Shown here: positions 1 through 6,606 of the stretch, piece by piece | Numbering within the stretch: the first letter of the stretch is position 1 | Layout of the letters: each line of letters begins with the position of its first letter | From: Mycolicibacter sinensis | GTDB lineage: Bacteria; Actinomycetota; Actinomycetes; Mycobacteriales; Mycobacteriaceae | Direction: 5' to 3' | DNA: 36,442 nucleotides | Assembly (NCBI RefSeq): GCF_001667375.1 | Contig: NZ_LZIN01000002.1 | Span: forward strand, 1-36,442 | The notes under the pieces: generated by a model | Seen by the model: only the letters and a program-made list of their open reading frames with translations | What the model was told of the DNA's origin: nothing | The model's database searches: none | Position numbers and translations under genes: made by a program

Positions 1-86
1 CCCGCCTGCGCCCCCCCCCCCCCCCCCCCCCCCCCTGGGGGGGGGGGGGGGGGGGGGCGGGCGCCGGCCCCCCCCCCCCCCCCCCC
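1..86. other. homopolymer junk at contig end
   Basis: Positions 11-35 are 25 consecutive C, then one T, then 21 G (37-57), a short mixed stretch, then 19 C (68-86). Normal mycobacterial-type coding sequence starts abruptly at 87. This pattern is not a natural gene part. It looks like an assembly or sequencing artefact at a contig edge, and the 5' end of the first gene is lost in it. Confidence 0.85.
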
Positions 87-1466
87 GACGGTCCGTTACG
101 GCTCACCTTCGCCGAGCTGGCGGAACGGGTGCGTTGCGCCGCTGGAGCATTCGCCGGCGCCGGCATCGAGAAGGGGGATCGGGCGGCAATCTGGGCGCCC
201 AACTCCGCGGAGTGGATCATCGCCGCTTTCGGGCTGCTGACCGCCGGCGGCGTACTGGTCCCGGTCAACACCCGGTTCAAAGCGACCGAAGCCGACGACG
301 TCATCCGCCGCAGCGGCGCCAAGCTGGTACTGATCGAAAAGGGATTCCTGGGACTGGATTTCACCGCACCTCCGGGCGTCCCGGTGATCGACCTCAAATC
401 GGACTTCCTGGGTGCCGGTTCGCCGATGCAGCGCGCGGTCGACGGTGATGACATCGCCGACATCATCTTCACCTCGGGCACGACCGGCCGGCCCAAGGGC
501 GTGATGATGAGCCATCAGCAGAATCTGCGGCTCTACGCCGAATGGTGCGACCTGGCCGACCTTCGTCAGGGCGACCGCTACCTGATGGTCAATCCCTTCT
601 TCCACACCTTCGGCTACAAGGCGGGTTGCATCGCTGCGTGCATCCGCGGGGCCACCATGTTCCCGGTGAGGGTCTTCGACGTCGACGCCGTGCTGGAACT
701 CATTGAGGCCGAACGCATCACCATGCTGCCGGGGCCGCCGACGCTGTATCAGTCGCTACTGGACGCGGCCTCCGGGCGTGACCTGTCGTCGTTGCGCGCC
801 GCGGTCACCGGCGCCGCCGATATCCCGGTGGATCTGATCCGGCGGATCCGCAGCGAATTGCCGTTCCAGTCCATCATGACCGGATATGGGCTCACCGAAG
901 CCGGCACGGTGACGGCCTCGCGCCGCGGCGACTCCTTCGAGGACATCGCGACCACGGCCGGCGTGGCCTGCGAGGACGTCGAGTTGCGGATCGCCGATGA
1001 CGGCGAGGTTCTGGTCCGGGGTTACAACGTGATGGCCGGCTACCTCGACGACCCGCAGGCGACCGCCGAGGCGATCGACGCGCAGGGCTGGCTGCACACC
1101 GGCGACGCCGGGACGATCGACGATGCCGGCCGGTTGCGGATCGTCGGACGCAAGAAGGACATGTTCATCGTCGGCGGCTTCAACGCCTATCCCGCCGAGA
1201 TCGAGGGCTTCCTGCGGGAGCATCCCGCCGTGGCACAGGTCGCGGTGATCGGCGTGCCCGATGAGCGCCTCGGCCAGGTCGGCAAGGCGTTCGTGGTGAA
1301 AGAGGCCGCCCACGGGCAGATTTCGGAATCGGATCTGATTACGTGGAGCCGGGACCGGATGGCCGGCTTCAAGGCCCCTCGGTACGTGTCGTTCGTGGAC
1401 CGCTTGCCGCTGAACGCCACCGGCAAGGTGGACAAGGCGCGACTGGAGACCGAGTCCGGGGCGTGA
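87..1466 (+). CDS. acyl-CoA ligase (AMP-forming), FadD3-like, 5' partial
   Basis: ANL-superfamily ligase that activates a carboxylic acid to an acyl-adenylate and then a CoA thioester in the cytoplasm. The frame is open back to the homopolymer edge at 87 and already reads family sequence there (FAELAERVRCAAGAF), so a GTG at 129 is internal and the true start lies off the window. Visible motifs are the phosphate-binding TSGTTGRPKGV (471-503), the adenine-region GYGLTEAG (885-908), the hinge-side GWLHTGD, and the C-terminal catalytic lysine in ATGK (codon 1425-1427). From memory it resembles mycobacterial FadD3, the HIP-CoA synthetase of cholesterol ring catabolism (for example FFHTFGYKAG and LPGPPTLYQSLL), but the substrate is not provable. 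The ferredoxin gene follows after 6 bases, so the two may be co-transcribed. Confidence 0.9.
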   Translation, partial: DGPLRLTFAELAERVRCAAGAFAGAGIEKGDRAAIWAPNSAEWIIAAFGLLTAGGVLVPVNTRFKATEADDVIRRSGAKLVLIEKGFLGLDFTAPPGVPVIDLKSDFLGAGSPMQRAVDGDDIADIIFTSGTTGRPKGVMMSHQQNLRLYAEWCDLADLRQGDRYLMVNPFFHTFGYKAGCIAACIRGATMFPVRVFDVDAVLELIEAERITMLPGPPTLYQSLLDAASGRDLSSLRAAVTGAADIPVDLIRRIRSELPFQSIMTGYGLTEAGTVTASRRGDSFEDIATTAGVACEDVELRIADDGEVLVRGYNVMAGYLDDPQATAEAIDAQGWLHTGDAGTIDDAGRLRIVGRKKDMFIVGGFNAYPAEIEGFLREHPAVAQVAVIGVPDERLGQVGKAFVVKEAAHGQISESDLITWSRDRMAGFKAPRYVSFVDRLPLNATGKVDKARLETESGA

Positions 1467-1472
1467 GGCGTC

Positions 1473-1655
1473 ATGTACGTCTGCCTGTGTGTCGGGGTGA
1501 CCAGCCAGCAGGTGATCGACGCCGTCGAGGCCGGCGCCTCGACCACCAAGCAGGTCGGTGAGTGCACCGGGGCCGGGACGGTGTGCGGACGCTGCCGCAA
1601 CAACATCCGGGCGTTGATCGCCGCGACTTCGCAGGAAACCGCGACGATGACCTGA
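1473..1655 (+). CDS. bfd: Bfd-type [2Fe-2S] ferredoxin
   Basis: A 60-residue protein of the bacterioferritin-associated ferredoxin family. The four cluster ligands are clear: C4-x-C6 near the N-terminus and C38-x2-C41, the family spacing. Such proteins reduce ferric iron in bacterioferritin or act as small redox partners, and related Bfd-like domains occur in larger oxidoreductases. The ATG lies 6 bases after the ligase stop. No bacterioferritin gene is in the window. Its last codons and stop lie inside the palindrome at 1646-1661. The position beside a NorQD-type cofactor-insertion module invites an iron-supply or electron-transfer role, but that is inference; C31 is an extra cysteine. Confidence 0.88.
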   Translation: MYVCLCVGVTSQQVIDAVEAGASTTKQVGECTGAGTVCGRCRNNIRALIAATSQETATMT

Positions 1656-1661
1656 GTCATC
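1646..1661. promoter_or_regulatory. candidate TetR operator O1
   Basis: GATGAC-CTGA-GTCATC is an inverted repeat with 6-bp arms and a 4-bp spacer. Its core TGACCTGAGTCA (1648-1659) matches the two other palindromes before 2352 and 3288 (consensus TGACYNNAGTCA). It lies about 40 bases before the TetR gene, which fits autoregulation. The overlap with the end of the ferredoxin gene means part of the site is also coding. Assignment as an operator is inference. Confidence 0.6.
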
Positions 1662-1700
1662 TACTGCGGGTGCCGGCGTCGAGGCGATACTGTCTTGGCC

Positions 1701-2306
1701 GTGGTGGACAAGACGGAGAAGATGACGGCGCGCGAAGCCAAGCGCCTGCAGACCCGGGAGCGGCTCCTGGGCGCTGCAACCGCCGAGTTCAAGCGGACCG
1801 GAATGGCGCAGGCCGACGTCGGCGCCATCGTGGCCGCCGCCGGCGTCGCGCACGGCACGTTCTTCTTCCATTTCCCCACCAAGGAACACGTGCTGCTCGA
1901 GCTCGAGAAGCGTGAAGAGGACCGGATGGCAAAGCAGTTCGGCCGGTATCTGGACAAGGGACATGACCTGAAATCCGCCTTGACCGAGGCGGTGCGACTG
2001 GTGTTGGGGCTGGAACGCCGCCTCGGCGAGCTGTTGTTCAAGGATTTCCTGGCGCTGCACTTCTCCCAGACCCGCCCGGCCGCCGAGGGCGGTAGTGATC
2101 ACTCCCTGGTCCTGCTGTTGGGCAAGCGGATCGAGCAGGCCCAGGCCGAGGGGGAGGTGGATCCGGCGGTCCGGCCGATCAACAGCGCGGTGTTCTTCTT
2201 GCTCGGCATCTACGCACTGGCGATCACCACCAACGATCCGATGCGTCGCGAGTTGCTCGAAGATCTGGTGAAACGCACCATGCACAGCATGGCCGTGCTC
2301 GCCTGA
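1701..2306 (+). CDS. TetR/AcrR-family regulator
   Basis: A 201-residue one-component repressor type. Residues about 10-60 form the TetR helix-turn-helix: the turn region reads VGAIVAAAGVAHGTFFFHFPTKEHVL, a typical helix 3 with the aromatic-rich end (sequence given here as VAHGTFFFHF only for recognition). The rest is a helical ligand/dimer domain without a recognisable ligand. Start choice is uncertain: TTG 1695, GTG 1701, GTG 1704 and ATG 1722 are all in frame; GTG 1701 is chosen. The gene sits just after one palindrome (1646-1661) and just before another (2334-2345), and the same site precedes the NorQD operon, so it is the natural candidate for controlling the whole module, possibly released by a hydrophobic substrate. 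Confidence 0.85.
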   Translation: MVDKTEKMTAREAKRLQTRERLLGAATAEFKRTGMAQADVGAIVAAAGVAHGTFFFHFPTKEHVLLELEKREEDRMAKQFGRYLDKGHDLKSALTEAVRLVLGLERRLGELLFKDFLALHFSQTRPAAEGGSDHSLVLLLGKRIEQAQAEGEVDPAVRPINSAVFFLLGIYALAITTNDPMRRELLEDLVKRTMHSMAVLA

Positions 2307-2313
2307 TCAATGC

Positions 2314-2343
2314 TTGTCGTCGGCGACATTGCATGACTAGAGT
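2314..2343 (+). promoter_or_regulatory. candidate promoter of membrane protein A
   Basis: A -35-like TTGTCG (2314-2319), an 18-base spacer and a -10-like TAGAGT (2338-2343, TANNNT type) are visible. The start codon at 2352 follows only 8 bases after the -10, so the mRNA would be leaderless or nearly so, which is common in mycobacteria. There is no Shine-Dalgarno sequence before 2352, in agreement with that reading. Confidence 0.45.
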
Positions 2344-2349
2344 CAGTCA
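2334..2349. promoter_or_regulatory. candidate TetR operator O2
   Basis: TGACT-AG-AGTCA (2334-2345) is a perfect 5-bp-arm inverted repeat, followed by a further GTCA half-unit (2346-2349). The extended form TGACTNNAGTCAGTCA is repeated at 3088-3103. It covers the -10 region and ends 2 bases before the ATG at 2352, so a bound repressor would block transcription start. Confidence 0.65.
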
Positions 2350-2351
2350 GC

Positions 2352-3029
2352 ATGCGCAGTGCACCGCCGGTCGATGAGCATATGGAAGCCTCTCGCCTAG
2401 CCCAGCGTCAGGCGGACAAATGGTTGATCAGCGGAAGCATCCTGATAGGCACTGCGGCACTGGGCATTTTCGGCCTGCCGTTGTTCCTCCGGGGCGTGTG
2501 GCTCCTACGGCAGGCGCAGCGGAACGGCATGTCGGTGCGGCCGATGCTGGTGACCCTGCTGGGATACCTGGTCATCGTCGACGCGGCGATCAACACCGTG
2601 GGGTGGGCCCTTGACCTGATCGGTAGTCACACCTTGCTGGCCCGGGTGCTGCTCAGCGGCTGGGGCCACATGTTCGACGCCGGATACTTCTGGCATTTCA
2701 ATGAACTCTGGGTGGGCGGCGCTGCCGGTCCCGGCGAAAAGGCCATGGAAGCGGGCATGATCCTCACCGTATTCACCATGCGGATCGCGGCCGGGATCGG
2801 GTTCCTGCAGATGAAGCGCTGGGGACACCAGTGGATGGTCGTCACCTGCTGGATGGGCGCGGTGATCTGGGTGTTGTACGTGTTCAACATGACAATGTTC
2901 GCCGACGTGCGGTTCGCCGGGGTGATCCTCCCGGTCGTCGGCTGGTGGCTCTACGACATCTTCTACATCACCCCGTTCCTCGCGATCCCGTATCTGCACA
3001 CGGTGAACCGCGAGATCTTCACCGATTGA
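2352..3029 (+). CDS. polytopic membrane protein A of NorQD-linked module
   Basis: A 225-residue integral membrane protein I cannot assign to a named family. Hydrophobic segments lie near residues 24-46, 63-91, 134-153, 160-183 and 188-213, so five or six membrane spans are likely. It is about 77% identical (158 of 206 aligned residues by hand count) to protein B at 5905-6591; the last 50 residues are nearly invariant. Polar residues kept in both copies include H93, H106, D109, H115, E118, H159, D185, D202, H216 and E221. The run GWGHMFDAGYFWH and NELWVGG gives an H-x2-D-x5-H-x2-E pattern that could bind metal. The nearby NorQ/NorD-like pair suggests it is, or belongs to, a metal-dependent membrane enzyme. 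It has its own promoter and operator, apart from the main operon. Confidence 0.8.
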   Translation: MRSAPPVDEHMEASRLAQRQADKWLISGSILIGTAALGIFGLPLFLRGVWLLRQAQRNGMSVRPMLVTLLGYLVIVDAAINTVGWALDLIGSHTLLARVLLSGWGHMFDAGYFWHFNELWVGGAAGPGEKAMEAGMILTVFTMRIAAGIGFLQMKRWGHQWMVVTCWMGAVIWVLYVFNMTMFADVRFAGVILPVVGWWLYDIFYITPFLAIPYLHTVNREIFTD

Positions 3030-3086
3030 ACCCGCCCCGCGCGGAGGTTTTTCGGGTCGGGTCGACTTCCGACCACAACCATTCTA

Positions 3087-3115
3087 TTGACTCAAGTCAG
3101 TCAATGGGTTAGAAA
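3087..3115 (+). promoter_or_regulatory. candidate promoter of the NorQD operon
   Basis: TTGACT (3087-3092) is a near-consensus -35 box. After 17 bases comes TAGAAA (3110-3115), a weaker -10. Transcription would begin near 3122 and leave a leader of about 165 bases before the first small gene at 3288. The -35 box lies inside operator O3. Confidence 0.45.
3088..3103. promoter_or_regulatory. candidate TetR operator O3
   Basis: TGACT-CA-AGTCA (3088-3099) plus GTCA (3100-3103) repeats the O2 pattern TGACTNNAGTCAGTCA exactly except for the two spacer bases. It overlaps the -35 box of the operon that starts at 3288. Three matching palindromes within 1.5 kb, each just before a transcription unit of this module, make a shared operator the simplest reading. 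Confidence 0.65.
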
Positions 3116-3287
3116 CAGTGCACCATGACCCCACAGGTGCGCCAGGTCCGATGCGACGCCCGCCGACGCCGCACGCGGGCCGCCGCGGTCTTCGGGCGGT
3201 GTCGCGGTGGCCAACGAAACAGCGTGCGTAACAAGGCGTCCTGCGCCGCAGGGCGTGGCTTGAACCCGTCAACAAGGAGGTCCGACC
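3116..3287 (+). other. untranslated leader before the NorQD operon
   Basis: About 170 bases with no convincing gene. A small arginine-rich frame could start at ATG 3125, but it has no ribosome-binding site, its composition is odd, and it runs into the following gene out of frame. A short CCTGC/GCAGG hairpin is visible at 3239-3251. The stretch ends in a strong AAGGAGG (3274-3280). Confidence 0.4.
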
Positions 3288-3392
3288 ATGGACTACGTCT
3301 GGGAGATTCTGCGTTACGTCGCGGCATGGGGCGGCACCGGTCTGGTCATCTGGTTCTGGTACTGGATGTTCTCCAACATCGGCACGTTCTGA
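3288..3392 (+). CDS. 34-residue single-pass membrane peptide
   Basis: ATG at 3288 preceded by AAGGAGG at 3274-3280 with a 7-base spacer, the best ribosome-binding site in the area, which argues strongly that this tiny frame is translated. The product starts MDYVWEILRYVAAWGG and continues with a tryptophan- and tyrosine-rich hydrophobic span (residues 12-30) ending in NIGTF. It has one membrane helix and no catalytic motif. It opens the operon with the NorD-like and NorQ-like genes. Small one-helix subunits are common in membrane oxidase and oxygenase complexes, so a structural subunit is likely. Family unknown. Confidence 0.75.
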   Translation: MDYVWEILRYVAAWGGTGLVIWFWYWMFSNIGTF

Positions 3393-3425
3393 GCCCGGCG
3401 CGCCACGGCCCGGGAGCGACGGTTC

Positions 3426-4958
3426 ATGACTGACCTCGACCAGACGGCCGCCATGGCGTTGGAACGCAGCTGCTCGGTCACCGCGGTCGCCCTGAGCGAG
3501 GAGAACCGCGCCGGTGTGCGGCTGGTCACCGGCGACCACCGCGGATTCGGCCTCAGCGCATCGCGCAGTCACGTGCACGTGCCCTACCCAATATTGCGGG
3601 CCGACTGGACCCGGCGATCGTTGACCTGCGGTATCGCCTTGCAATGCGCATCGTCGAAGGACCGGCTGGGTCAGTACCGGATCAACGAACTGTCGACACG
3701 CGAACTGCGGGCGCTGACCGTCGTGGAAGCCGGCGTCGCCCTGGGCTGGATCGCGTCGCGGTGGCCGGGCCTGATGCCCGAGTTCGGCCGTCTGCTACCC
3801 GAACTCGTACCGGCAGACCCGCAGCTCGAGGCGCGGGACATGATCGGCCGGGCCATCGCGATGGCCCGGGGATCAGATCCGGCAGAGCTTGACCCGCTGC
3901 TGGGCCGGCTGCCGGCGATCTATACCGCGCCCACCGGCCTGTCCGACAGACTGCGGCGGCAGTTCGGCCGGATGCCCTGGACCACGACGCAGAAGCGGAT
4001 GCCGCGACCCTATTCGGTGCCCGTCGGCGGTGACGGTGGGGTTCGCAATCCGAACCTGCCTCCGCCGAGCCGGCCGCAGGACAACGACATCGACGTCACC
4101 CCTGAGCACCGTCCGGGAATCCCGTATCCGGAGTGGAACTCCTGGACCCAACGTCTGATGCCCGACCACGTGGCCGTTGTGGAGCTCGCGCGTGACCGAC
4201 GAATCGGTGCCGCCACCACGGCCTCGGCCGACCTGCGCAAGTGGTTCCAGGAGGACACCCATCGCGCGATGGTGAACCGGCTCGAAGACGGGTCGGACCT
4301 CGATATCGACCAGTACGTCCGCCATTACATCGACCTGCGCACCGGGGAGGCCGGCGAACCTCGATTGTTCCGCGACCTGTTGCCCTGCAACCGCGATGTC
4401 AGCACCGCGCTGCTGCTGGACGGCAGCTCCTCACTGGGAGTACACGGGGGACGGGTGTTCCGGCTCGAACTGGCCTGCGCAGATGCGTTGTCCCGCGCCA
4501 TGACCCACGCGCGGGAGCGGCACGGGATCTTCGTATTCACCGGCAACACCAGGCACCGGGTGGAAGTGCGTTGCCTGAAGGACTTTCCAGAAGCCCGCTT
4601 CGTCCCGCCGAGCGGTCTGGGGTTGACCACTGGTGGTTACACCCGTCTCGGCGCCCCGATCCGGCATCTGACCAGCCGACTGCTGGACCAGCCCTCGGAG
4701 CGCCGACTACTGATCATCATCGGCGACGGAATGATCTCCGACGAAGGCTATGAGGGTAGGTACGCCTGGTCGGACGCCGCACATGCGGTGGAAGAGGCCA
4801 ACGACGCCGGTGTGTCGGTCTACTACGTGGGCGTCGGACCGACACGCGTCGACCCGTTGCCCGAGGTTTTCGGACCCAAACGCTCGCAACGCATCAGCCG
4901 AGTGGAAGAACTGCCGCGCGTACTGGCACGCGTGCACCGCGAACTGATCAGTACGTAA
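3426..4958 (+). CDS. NorD/CbbO-like VWA-domain protein
   Basis: A 510-residue cytoplasmic protein with a C-terminal von Willebrand A domain. The MIDAS metal site is D332-G-S-S-S in LLLDGSSSLG; a second acidic loop is IIIGDGMISDEGYEG (near residue 440). The middle carries the family-type segment GIPYPEWNSW, matching the YPEWD region of NorD proteins. In known systems NorD and CbbO partner an AAA+ ATPase (NorQ, CbbQ) and link it to a client: the non-haem iron site of NO reductase, or Rubisco. The N-terminal 150 residues are less typical. The NorQ-like gene follows after 12 bases. No NorB, NorC or Rubisco gene is nearby, so the client is probably one of the membrane proteins encoded here. Confidence 0.85.
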   Translation: MTDLDQTAAMALERSCSVTAVALSEENRAGVRLVTGDHRGFGLSASRSHVHVPYPILRADWTRRSLTCGIALQCASSKDRLGQYRINELSTRELRALTVVEAGVALGWIASRWPGLMPEFGRLLPELVPADPQLEARDMIGRAIAMARGSDPAELDPLLGRLPAIYTAPTGLSDRLRRQFGRMPWTTTQKRMPRPYSVPVGGDGGVRNPNLPPPSRPQDNDIDVTPEHRPGIPYPEWNSWTQRLMPDHVAVVELARDRRIGAATTASADLRKWFQEDTHRAMVNRLEDGSDLDIDQYVRHYIDLRTGEAGEPRLFRDLLPCNRDVSTALLLDGSSSLGVHGGRVFRLELACADALSRAMTHARERHGIFVFTGNTRHRVEVRCLKDFPEARFVPPSGLGLTTGGYTRLGAPIRHLTSRLLDQPSERRLLIIIGDGMISDEGYEGRYAWSDAAHAVEEANDAGVSVYYVGVGPTRVDPLPEVFGPKRSQRISRVEELPRVLARVHRELIST

Positions 4959-4970
4959 GGGAGGAGCCAC

Positions 4971-5762
4971 ATGAGTAGCGACACATACTATTCGAACGGA
5001 AACGAGGTCCGACTCTTCGAGCAGGCCTTCACTCGGAAGACCCCGGTGATGCTGACCGGTCCTACCGGCTGCGGTAAGACCCGGTTCGTCGAGCATATGG
5101 GATCGCTGCTGGGGCGGCCCGTCGTCACCATCAGCTGCCATGATGACCTGACCAGCTCAGATCTCGTCGGACGCTTCATGGTGACCGGCGGGGATGTCAC
5201 CTGGATCGACGGACCACTGACCAGGGCGGTCAAAACCGGTGCCATCTGCTACCTCGACGAGGTGGTCGAGGCGCGTCACGACTCCCTGGCGATTCTGCAC
5301 TCGCTCACCGATCACCGGCGCACCCTGTATCTGGACCGCGCCGACGAAGTGGTCCGGGCGCCAGACGATTTCATGCTCGTGTGCTCCTACAACCCGGCGT
5401 ACCGGAGTTCGTTGAAAGAGCTCAAGCCATCATTCCGGCAGCGCTTCGCCACCTTGCCGATGTCCTACCTTCCCCCCGAACGGGAGGCGCAGGCCGTGGT
5501 CGCGGAGACGGGCATCGACCTCGCCGCCGCGCAGCGACTCGTGCAGTGCGCTATCGCCATCCGCACCGCCGACGAGGCGTTCCACTTCGAGCCGCCGTCG
5601 ACCCGGGCCCTAATCACCGCGGCGCAGCTCATCGCGGCCGGCGCCGGTGAACTGGAAGCGGCCGAAGCCTGCATCCTTGCGCCGCTGAGCACCGATGGCG
5701 CCATCAGCGAAGGGCTGCGCGAAATCGCGGCCGCGGTTCTGCTCGACGCCGACAAACTCTAG
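4971..5762 (+). CDS. NorQ/CbbQ-like MoxR-group AAA+ ATPase
   Basis: A 263-residue AAA+ ATPase of the MoxR/NorQ/CbbQ group. Walker A is GPTGCGKT (30-37), Walker B ICYLDE (92-97), sensor 1 SYNP (139-142), and the arginine-finger region is SFRQRF (154-159), typical of NorQ and CbbQ. The ATG follows GGGAGGAG. These ATPases form hexamers and with a VWA partner remodel a client protein to insert a metal or remove an inhibitor. It is directly between the NorD-like gene (12 bases before) and a small membrane peptide gene (14 bases after), so all are one operon under candidate operator O3. Confidence in the family is high; the client is inferred. Confidence 0.9.
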   Translation: MSSDTYYSNGNEVRLFEQAFTRKTPVMLTGPTGCGKTRFVEHMGSLLGRPVVTISCHDDLTSSDLVGRFMVTGGDVTWIDGPLTRAVKTGAICYLDEVVEARHDSLAILHSLTDHRRTLYLDRADEVVRAPDDFMLVCSYNPAYRSSLKELKPSFRQRFATLPMSYLPPEREAQAVVAETGIDLAAAQRLVQCAIAIRTADEAFHFEPPSTRALITAAQLIAAGAGELEAAEACILAPLSTDGAISEGLREIAAAVLLDADKL

Positions 5763-5776
5763 AAAGGAAATCCGAA

Positions 5777-5908
5777 ATGGCCGACCAGAGAGAGCGGAAA
5801 CGCAAGAGGGCCTTGATCGTCTTCCAGATCGTCATCTACGGCTACCTGCTCACGATGTTCCTGATCCAGCTGTACATGTCGTTCGAACGGGGTTGGTGGT
5901 ACCTGTGA
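5777..5908 (+). CDS. 43-residue basic single-pass membrane peptide
   Basis: ATG 5777 follows AGAAAGGA (5761-5768). The product begins with a strongly basic head (RERKRKR, residues 5-11), then one membrane helix (12-36) and ends FERGWWYL. By the positive-inside rule the N-terminus stays in the cytoplasm. Its stop codon overlaps the GTG start of membrane protein B by four bases (GTGA, 5905-5908), so translation is probably coupled, which fits equal amounts of two subunits of one complex. The sequence is unrelated to the 34-residue peptide at 3288 beyond being tiny and aromatic-rich. Family unknown. Confidence 0.75.
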   Translation: MADQRERKRKRALIVFQIVIYGYLLTMFLIQLYMSFERGWWYL

Positions 5909-6591
5909 CCACCGCTAATCCGCCGGTCGGTCTGCACGAGCATCAGGAGCAGTCCCGTGTCGCCCAGTGGCAGGCCGACAAATGGATGATCGTCGGAGCG
6001 GCGCTCATGGGTATGTGGGCGCCCGGGTTGATCGGCTTCCCGATCTTCATGCGCGGGGTGTGGTTGCAGCGCGAGGCCCAGCGGGCGGGTCTGTCGGTGC
6101 GGCCCATGATCGTCACCCTGATCGGTTACCTGGTGCTGATCGACGGCATGCTCAACAGCCTGGGCTGGTCGCTGGATCTGGTCGCCAACCACACCCTGAT
6201 CAACCGGGTGCTGATGATCGGCTGGGGTCACATGTTCGACGCCGGCTATTTCTGGCACTACAACGAACTGTGGGTCGGCGGTGCCGCCGGGCCGGGGGAG
6301 AAATCCATGGTCTTCGGCATGATCCTCACGGTGTTCGCGATGCGCTGCGCCGCGGCGATCGGGTTCTTGCAGATGAAGCGCTGGGGCCACCAATGGATGA
6401 TCGTCACCTGCTGGATGGGCGTCCTGATCTGGATTCTCTACGTGTTCAACATGACCATGTTCGCCGACGTGCGGTTCGCCGGGGCGATCTTCCCCGTCAT
6501 CGGCTGGTGGCTCTACGACATCTTCTACATCACCCCCTTCCTCGCCATTCCGTACCTGCACACGGTGAATCGCGAAATTTTCACCGACTGA
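5905..6591 (+). CDS. polytopic membrane protein B of NorQD-linked module
   Basis: A 228-residue paralogue of protein A (2352-3029). Start GTG 5905 is chosen because it overlaps the upstream stop (GTGA) and gives an N-terminus of the same length class as A; the frame stays open further upstream only as shadow. From QADKW onward the copies align without gaps. Differences cluster in the first two membrane spans, while GWGHMFDAGYFWH, NELWVGGAAGPGEK, MKRWGHQWM, NMTMFADVRFAG and YLHTVNREIFTD are kept. One copy has its own promoter and the other sits in the NorQD operon, so the cell can change their ratio. They may form a heteromer, or be two isoenzymes. Function unknown; metal-dependent membrane oxidoreductase is the favoured inference. 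Confidence 0.8.
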   Translation: MTTANPPVGLHEHQEQSRVAQWQADKWMIVGAALMGMWAPGLIGFPIFMRGVWLQREAQRAGLSVRPMIVTLIGYLVLIDGMLNSLGWSLDLVANHTLINRVLMIGWGHMFDAGYFWHYNELWVGGAAGPGEKSMVFGMILTVFAMRCAAAIGFLQMKRWGHQWMIVTCWMGVLIWILYVFNMTMFADVRFAGAIFPVIGWWLYDIFYITPFLAIPYLHTVNREIFTD

Positions 6592-6606
6592 CCAAGGAGC
6601 ACCACG

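Noticed and set aside
2640..2720. Likeness of GWGHMFDAGYFWH to the NEWGHTFW segment of PmoC/AmoC copper monooxygenase subunits
   Set aside because: Only the WGH-x-F core agrees. The conserved second His spacing and the rest of the fold order do not match, and no PmoA or PmoB partner is present. Recorded only as a lead for structural comparison.
3125..3433. Arginine-rich open frame in the NorQD leader
   Set aside because: No ribosome-binding site, odd composition and overlap with the better-supported 34-residue gene in another frame.
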